NCBI GenBank assembly: GCA_943737045.1
Contig: CALSFV010000015.1
Span: forward strand, 432,501-496,500
Length of the DNA stretch: 64,000 nt
DNA from: Parapristionchus giblindavisi
Lineage: Eukaryota; Nematoda; Chromadorea; Rhabditida; Diplogasteridae
Reading direction: 5' to 3'
Shown: positions 58,201-64,000 of the stretch, in pieces
Numbering within the stretch: position 1 is the stretch's first letter
Layout of the letters: each line of letters opens with the position of its first letter
The notes under the pieces: model-generated
Told to the model about the DNA's origin: nothing
Databases searched by the model: none
What the model saw: the letters and a program-made list of their open reading frames with translations, nothing else
Program-made: the position numbers and the translations under genes

Positions 58201-58921
58201 GAATGAGACCCGTGATGGAAAGGAAAATAGAGAGAATCATTATGAGGTTGATCAAGATCTATCATTGAATGAAAGTGAGTTAAATAAAGATAATCATGTT
58301 CTCAAAATGAGCTATTCTTTTGAAGTACGACTAAATGATGATAACGATGATGAAGAAATGATGAAAGGTTTATATGAGCACACCTTATTCACGAATGATG
58401 AGAAAAGAGTGTACAATAGTCAAATAAGAGGGCCTAAGAATCCATTTGATAACCAAAACCCATATTTGATACATAGAACTAAAGGTATTTTAATACATTT
58501 ATGCGATAAAATGCAAATTGAAATAGATTTTCTAATTGTTTCACCTCAGACGTGATACCTCGCAATTCTTCACGGAAATGCATCTGTTGTGAACAAATAC
58601 TTAAACCGGACAGAGAGACGGGTAGTCCTGATGACCTCGTTATCACACACATGGAGCCCTGGCTCCATAATGGTAGATATACAAAGAAGGAAAGATTAGC
58701 GTGAGTTTCATTTTCAATAAAATTATGCTTGAAACAAATAAGTATCATGATAATTGTAATTGAGTTATTTTCGTTTGTATTACAGATTCTCTCATTGCCG
58801 ACCGTCATGTCTTGTAAAAAGATACAAGAACCTTCGTAAGAGTGACGTGGAGATATCCTGTAATCGCTCCTCTTTGTCCCATATTCAACGAACCTACATC
58901 AAACTGGCCTTTGATATGTAG
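55219..58921 (+). CDS. MULE-like transposase, multi-exon, with SWIM-type zinc motif
   Basis: Starts at the ATG following a TTTCAG acceptor (55,196-55,201) and ends at TAG 58,919. Key blocks: an acidic N-terminus; KDGGFVKLEHSNADGKIFIC (~56,380); YPGVFCMDITFSIVDGFYLT (~56,670), equivalent to the first catalytic Asp strand; IAVAYMLSSRRT; RTLGSDGEAAFDALLE (~56,960), the G(S/T)DGE block; ILPYTTNAIESLNG (~57,110), the late catalytic-helix region; LKCNNRNCCGQFAPLFCAH (~57,725), a SWIM-like Cys/His motif; and C-terminal cysteines (RKCICCEQIL; SHCRPSCLVKRY). Order and spacing fit MULE transposases, which cut and paste elements with long terminal repeats. About 15 exons without an obvious stop suggest recent or retained function; exon borders were not all fixed. 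Confidence 0.7.
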
Positions 58922-59558
58922 ATCTGGTGAGACTCTCTCATAGTCTAATTGTAATACTCCATCATCTAGACCATTATACACACCTAAAGTTATTTTTGTA
59001 GTCCCCGCCCCTTTTTACGTATACCGTAAAAAGATCTGGGTACGGTATCACACGTTGTTGATCACACGTTGGTATACGGTATCGATCGTGGTCAATCGAT
59101 AATTCACCATGTCTGTATTACTTCTCACATTTATGTGTATTGCTCTTTGGCTTTCCTAATCATTTGCAAAAACTAGTTAAATTAATCGTGTTGTTGAATG
59201 CTAATTTAATTGTTCATCGTTAACTAATTGTTATGCTTGATAATAAAACTGTTTGTTAAATGCTAAGTGATAGGTATATACGTGTTTTTATGTCACGTCA
59301 AAGTATTTCATTAATTTATATTTTAGCCGTTTTCTATGTATGGTATTGAATTCAGTATCTATTCTATCAAGCAAAAATTGATCTACTTATTAACACATTG
59401 AAATATTAGACAAATAATAGATCACGATGTGAGTTAACTATTTTGGGTTATATTGTTCAAAAATATTTATATATTTTTCACATAAGTTAGACGGTGTTAA
59501 TTTGCTTATTGAAGTTCGATAAAATATGGATTTTGTTGTTTTAATCGATAAATTTCAG

Positions 59559-60055
59559 AATCCATTCACTGAACTTCATTGGTTGGGAACAGTCTTTTAT
59601 ACTTTACACAAGTTATGTAATCCATTTGGTGGTTATGATGGACATTTTCAAGGTACTGTAGCCTCTAATCAATATTCTACCGTATCTCTGTGACATTAAG
59701 CGTGTCGTCAATTAGGTCGTCTATCACATATTAGATCTGAATTGAAAGCAGAAAGAGGTCAGCATGTAAAGAATGGAGAACACTTACAGGTACTGAAATC
59801 TACCGTAATCAAACAATGAGGATTACGGTATTTACAGATAAATGTACCTGTTGGGACTACTGTAACAGTTGAGAGTTCAAATATATGCATAGAAAGATTG
59901 AATGTAGTTTGTGACGTAAGTGCATCGTTCTTTTTCTTCATCATTCTTATTCACATGATATAGGTATGTCATATAGATTTTATTAGCAGCAAGAGGAGGA
60001 GTAGGAGGTCATGAAAATGAATTCTACAAAATATACGGTAAATTGGAAGAAAACA
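59559..60055 (+). pseudogene. Obg-fold fragment of an Obg-family GTPase
   Basis: Exons 59,559-59,652, 59,716-59,789, ~59,838-59,919 and ~59,997-60,040 encode NPFGGYDGHFQ, SELKAERGQHVKNGEHLQ, INVPVGTTVTVES and ARGGVGGHENEFY. These are the glycine-rich Obg N-terminal motifs of mitochondrial ribosome-assembly GTPases (GTPBP5/GTPBP10 group). No P-loop, switch or NKxD motif follows within the next 2 kb, so the GTPase domain is absent or elsewhere. The first two junctions keep frame (phases 1 and 0); the third requires the donor at 59,920 (GTGCAT). It is a truncated gene or a captured gene fragment. Confidence 0.6.
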
Positions 60056-60317
60056 TTTTCTTTCATTTCATTAGTTGCTTTGATATTCACTCATTAAAAA
60101 GTTCTTCACTGTTCCATCCAAAGATTCCATTCAAGTATAGTTTACTCTATCAATTATATTTGCTAACTCTAGATTAAACAATGAATATGAGATACTTTTG
60201 ATGAAAGAACGAATATTAACTAATCAATAAGATTAATATTAATGTATTGATCTACATATCTATTTAATTATATTGATTGAAGTAGATGGATACCGTAATC
60301 GTCTCTTTGTTGTAGTA

Positions 60318-60483
60318 TATACCCCCAACTCTATGGGCTGAACTTCTTATCACTTGTATTCTTCAATATGGATGCTTCTACTTTGATTATTCACTAAATT
60401 CTACAGTTGATGCTCTTACTACTATTCTATCTTCTACTATTTTCATTTCTAGTCAAACTTTTATTCTTTACAAAAGTAGATAG
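60318..60483 (+). CDS. Possible exon, unassigned
   Basis: Preceded by a TTGTAG acceptor. Two frames are plausible. One reads YPQLYGLNFLSLVFFNMDAS and stops at ~60,395. The other stays open 56 codons to TAG at 60,481 and is hydrophobic. Neither was tied to the Obg-like fragment. From 60,484 to 61,025 nothing else is recognised. Confidence 0.25.
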
Positions 60484-61025
60484 ATTATAGTTCATACCAT
60501 GTATATGTTACCCTCATTTATATAAGTAAAAGCATTTTATATATCACAAAGTGAATTTAAGATAAAGATTATATAATAAGTGCTAATTGGAAATGAATAA
60601 GATATGTCTAATATATGGTAACGATTTATATATCATAAATATGTTAGAAGGAAGAAAGGTAATTTTATTTATAAATAATGATGAACAAGACAAATATTAT
60701 CTCCAACAACTTCTCGTATTTCATTTGTGTGATCTACTAAAGGTGTCTCACAATATCAGAATCTGAAAAGATCAAAGATCTATGTCCTTTCTTTTCCTTC
60801 TTCTTTAGTTAAAGTGTATATAGAAATCGTACATGAGAGATCAAAATGAAATTGGTAATCAGAATTATTGATTGATTTATTCATCCATTGAAATAATACT
60901 AATACCAAATGTACATATTAGATAGAAGATCAATAGTTGAAGTGAGAGAGTGAAGATTGTCGATTATTGACTAATGAGATGAATGATGAATGACTAATGA
61001 GGGGCATTAGCACGAAGACAATGTG

Positions 61026-61929
61026 TTATAGAAGAGCTAAAAGAAATAATCAATAAGAAAATGATTACGGTAGGATGGACGACTCACTGAATTGGATTTA
61101 TCCTCTTGAAGAAGTTCTTTACAATAATTCATAATCGAACTTCTACAGAAAAATCAGCAAATATTCTGTACAATCATTTCAATCAATATATAAGTAAAAT
61201 ACCATAGAACCTCTCGAAGAGATCTTTATGAACGCTTTGAGAGATGGCTTTGAGAGATCAACGAAGTTTTGACCATCAGGCGATATATTGATCGATGATG
61301 GATCACCTACAGTACATTCCCATACTACTGATGAATAAAGAGAAATCTGAATAATCAATAATCGATATTGATATGAAAAGTTACAACAACTGACTGATTT
61401 CCATTGAGCATCTTCAGATATTCACTTGAAGAATGATGAAGCATGTTCTACAGTAATCGGTCGTGTGAAAAATACAGTAACTGTTCGATACGGTAGAAGC
61501 TGTCAGAGATGCGACAGCGATCGATGTTTCCTCATTGACTGAAAAGATATAAGTCTATGAATCAGGTACAAAATGATGATCAATTCAGGCCACCATTGGA
61601 TTTGGGTGTTTTTCATCTCTTGAAGTAATTCGATCATTAATAGATGAAATACTTATTGTATGAATAATAAATATCAATAACCTACAAGCTATTCGTAGAA
61701 CACTTACGAATCAAGACTATATTGAAATAATAACTATAAACTAGATAATGACAACTACATTAAAGTGAAGGCCTTGCAAACATAATGAACGATAAAGAGT
61801 GATGAGCTTATGATACCTGTACTTGTTCCATGCATATCAATAGCAGCTTCAGTATCAACTGTATCTTCACCAAACAATTCAAATGAATTTACTATAGTAG
61901 GAATAATTGAATGACGAGTGGGACAAAAA
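61026..61929 (-). CDS. Unrecognised minus-strand gene, 3' part
   Basis: Exons 61,929-61,817, 61,548-61,502, 61,346-61,211 and 61,036-61,026 join in frame (phases 1, 0, 1) and end at TAA 61,028-61,026. Recognisable stretches are TRHSIIPTIVNSFELFGED, TEAAIDMHGTST, NEETSIAVASLTAST and WECTVGDPSSINISPDGQNF. The serine/threonine-rich, conserved-looking sequence and three compatible junctions support a real gene, about 102 C-terminal residues here. The upstream exons are not evident before the inverted repeat at 62,145. Family unknown. Confidence 0.5.
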
Positions 61930-62049
61930 CTAAATTAAGAAATCAATAAGAGATGAAGGAAGAAAACAACAACCTTTCAATGTTCAGTCCAACCAAAGTA
62001 GTTAAGGAGTATGAGCTCAAAGAAATATTTGAAATAAATTTAAAAATAT

Positions 62050-62145
62050 ATTTTGCAAGTTTGGTTGTGCGGAATTATGGTGTGGTTGCGCGGGTATACG
62101 GTTGGTTGTGTGGTTGCGTGGTTGTGTGGTTGCGCAGTCGGGTTT
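62050..62145 (-). repeat. Right copy of ~95-bp inverted repeat flanking the MULE region
   Basis: Reads GGTTGCGCAGTCGGGTTT at its right end, the inverse of 55,010-55,027, and matches inward to AAGTTTGGTTGTGCGGAATT. The bases outside the two copies do not form an obvious 8-11 bp target duplication. Confidence 0.75.
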
Positions 62146-62390
62146 ACCTCCCATTTGTCTCTTTCATTGTCTGTGTCGTATTCTACAACACACATGTAGC
62201 TAGGGCAGCGTGTGGTTCTTTCTGTCTTTTCGTACTCTTCCGGAGCCGTAAACTATATCCCGGCCGGCGAGTTTTTGTTAATGTAATTTATTTTTTTACG
62301 ATTGAATTTTGAAATTTACCCGTTACTTTTCTATGTCATTCGAACGTTAAGCACTAGGCTTCATCCTGATATCATTATTAATGGTGTGGT

Positions 62391-62940
62391 GCAGTATGCA
62401 GCCAAACATAGCCGACTTCACATTTCTCACCTAAATCGTCTCTTTCCGATCAATATTTCCGCCATTTTCGAAATGTACCCAACACGATTCATACATAATT
62501 TGATTCACCAGACCCTATTCTTTGTCATAATCATACGTTTCACGCTCTCTTGAATGCCGATCGCGTGCAGTATGCAGCCAAACATAGCCGACTTCGCATT
62601 TCTCACCTAAATCGTCTCTTTCCGATCAATATTTCCGCCATTTTCGATATGTACCCAACACGATTCATACATAATTTGATTCAACAGATCCTATTCTTTG
62701 TCATAATCATACGTTTTACGCTCTCTTGAATGCCGATCGCGTGCAGTATGCAGCCAAACATAGCCGACTTCGCATTTCTCACCTAAATCGTCTCTTTCCG
62801 ATCAATATTTCCGCCATTTTCGAAATGTACCCAACACGATTCATACATAATTTGATTCACCAGATCCTATTCTTTGTCATAATCATACGTTTCACGCTCT
62901 CTTGAATGCCGATCGCGTGCAGTATGCAGCCAAACATAGC
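62391..62940 (+). repeat. 176-bp tandem repeat, three copies plus a partial
   Basis: The start word GCAGTATGCAGCCAAACATA occurs at 62,391, 62,567, 62,743 and 62,919, exactly 176 bp apart. Copies are about 97% alike, and the last breaks off at 62,940. Satellite-like; no coding sequence. The 62,150-62,390 flank holds nothing recognisable. Confidence 0.92.
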
Positions 62941-63384
62941 AAACACGTTTGTAGCGTTTAGTCATAGTATAATAGTTAACTATTTATGTTCGTTGTTTTG
63001 TTTTGTTTCCGGTTGGATTGATCTCCCTTGATTCTTTGCCTAAAATTGCTTTAAATCGGTTGTATTCTCAGGATTCCTATTATTTGCGGTGCATTATGAA
63101 TTAATATTAACCGGTTTTACCATTAATTACGGTGATTTATGTGGAAATAAAGCATTTATTTTCAGAAGAATGTTGTCTAATAATCGTATGAACGATATTT
63201 TTATATTAAAAGCACATTAAAATGCAAAAATTGTTAAGTTATTCGATGATCGCGACAGAGGAATATATGTCGTGACACAGCGTATGACCCAATTCAACTC
63301 TAGGTATACGGTAGTTTTCACGACATGAACGAGTTTCAAAGAAGCGCAGTTTCCTATTGTTATATTTCATTTTCGTGATATTTC

Positions 63385-63465
63385 TTTTTTACCATTAGAA
63401 TCGGCATCATCGATAACGTTGAAAAATAATAAAAATATAATTTTACTGCACGTTCGTAATTTTCG
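63385..63465 (-). repeat. Half copy of the 15,729 hairpin family
   Basis: CATTAGAATCGGCATCATCGA, then CGTTGAAAAATAATAAAAAT and AGTAAAAT-type flank match one arm and flank of the hairpin at 15,690-15,846. From 62,941 to 63,384 there is no supported feature. Confidence 0.65.
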
Positions 63466-63599
63466 TACTGCGGTCCCTACACACATGATAATAAGTATTT
63501 ATAGAGATATGATTATGATTCCCAATTGTAGTTAGTGATTGTTAGTGTTTATCGATTTCAATTCGATTTTTTATCCAAAAGTTTTAGATCCCTATTTTT

Positions 63600-63740
63600 G
63601 TTTGCTACCCGCTGCAATCTTTCGTTATATTCTTGTCTATCTATTCCCTCTCACCCTTAACCATCTCCCTTACCTAAGGAGAATGTCATGATAGGTATTT
63701 TTTATTGATTATTATGTAATTAATAAATAAATATTTGCCT
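63600..63740 (+). mobile_element. Possible truncated LINE 3' end
   Basis: CCCTCTCACCCTTAACC and a terminal ATTAATAAATAAATATTTGC resemble the AAATAAAT-tailed LINE ends elsewhere in the window. Evidence is weak without an ORF. Confidence 0.35.
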
Positions 63741-63858
63741 TGAATCATTATTTTTGTTATATTTTCCGTAATATTCAAAGCAGCTCTTATATTGAACGAT
63801 AATATTTTATGATTATGATTTAGTTAATTGATAGGAATACAAGTAATTAATTAAAAGT

Positions 63859-63965
63859 ACATCCCGAACTAATTTGAAACTCTCCGCTCTGGTTATGCTC
63901 TCTCGCTTTCTTTGACTACGAGAGAGCGTTGCGAGAGCGGAGAGTTAAATTATCTAGGGGGTGTA
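63859..63965. repeat. Hairpin MITE, copy 3
   Basis: ACATCCCGAACTAATTTGAAA at the left pairs with TTAAATTATCTAGGGGGTGT at the right. Inner ACTCTCCGCTCT/AGAGCGGAGAGT and CTCTCGCTTTC/GAGAGAGCG pair too. It is the best-preserved copy of the family at 33,340 and 33,766. Confidence 0.85.
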
Positions 63966-64000
63966 TCGTTATAGATAATTGATTATGTATAATTTGATGT

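Noticed and set aside
60056..62000. GTPase domain following the Obg-like exons
   Set aside because: No GxxxxGK(S/T), DxxG or NKxD motif could be found in any plus-strand frame of this stretch.

Overview
This window is eukaryotic. The genes are split into many short exons separated by AT-rich introns that mostly end in TTTCAG or TTCAG. There are remnants of a tRNA gene, a U6 snRNA copy, and very dense transposable elements. The small introns, the acceptor consensus and the repeat style suggest a nematode, perhaps a free-living rhabditid or diplogastrid. That placement is an inference; no species-specific marker was recognised. There is no operon, CRISPR, plasmid or phage signal.

Layout. 1-5,500: fold-back repeats, including a palindromic Tc1-type transposon nested in an older fold-back element, and a 15-bp minisatellite. 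5,522-20,575: an unrecognised plus-strand gene whose five phase-compatible exons are separated by introns up to 5 kb long. Those introns hold an antisense CR1-like LINE, a 4.6-kb hAT-type composite that itself contains a 3.3-kb palindrome with a second palindromic Tc1-type element at its centre, another palindrome with poly-C/poly-G tracts, and a second LINE. 20,600-26,600: more large palindromes and short tandem repeats. 27,181-34,269: a plus-strand SLC26 anion-transporter gene with a C-terminal STAS domain. Its introns contain a 1.16-kb palindrome, MITEs and an antisense tRNA-Trp. 34,800-35,800: a hAT MITE with 8-bp target duplications and a 22-23 bp minisatellite. 36,350-39,450: minus-strand exon-like blocks of an uncertain gene.

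40,848-45,604: a degenerate CACTA/EnSpm-like transposase gene on the plus strand. 45,861-50,916: a minus-strand gene matching the C-terminal half (FAT plus kinase-like region) of TRRAP/Tra1, the PIKK-family scaffold of histone acetyltransferase complexes. Its final part was not found where the CACTA element begins. 52,219-54,087: two small plus-strand genes with a U6-like sequence between them. 55,010-62,145: a pair of inverted ~95-bp repeats brackets a multi-exon MULE-like transposase gene with a SWIM-type zinc motif, a fragment matching the N-terminal Obg domain of an Obg-family GTPase, and an unrecognised minus-strand gene. This is the best candidate for a large gene-carrying mobile unit. 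62,391-64,000: 176-bp tandem repeats, a hairpin MITE and LINE-tail-like sequence.

The host genes (SLC26, TRRAP, Obg-like) have no evident joint pathway. The unifying theme is heavy, nested, palindrome-rich transposon load inside introns. Exon limits were read by eye from GT-AG sites and reading-frame continuity and should be treated as provisional.
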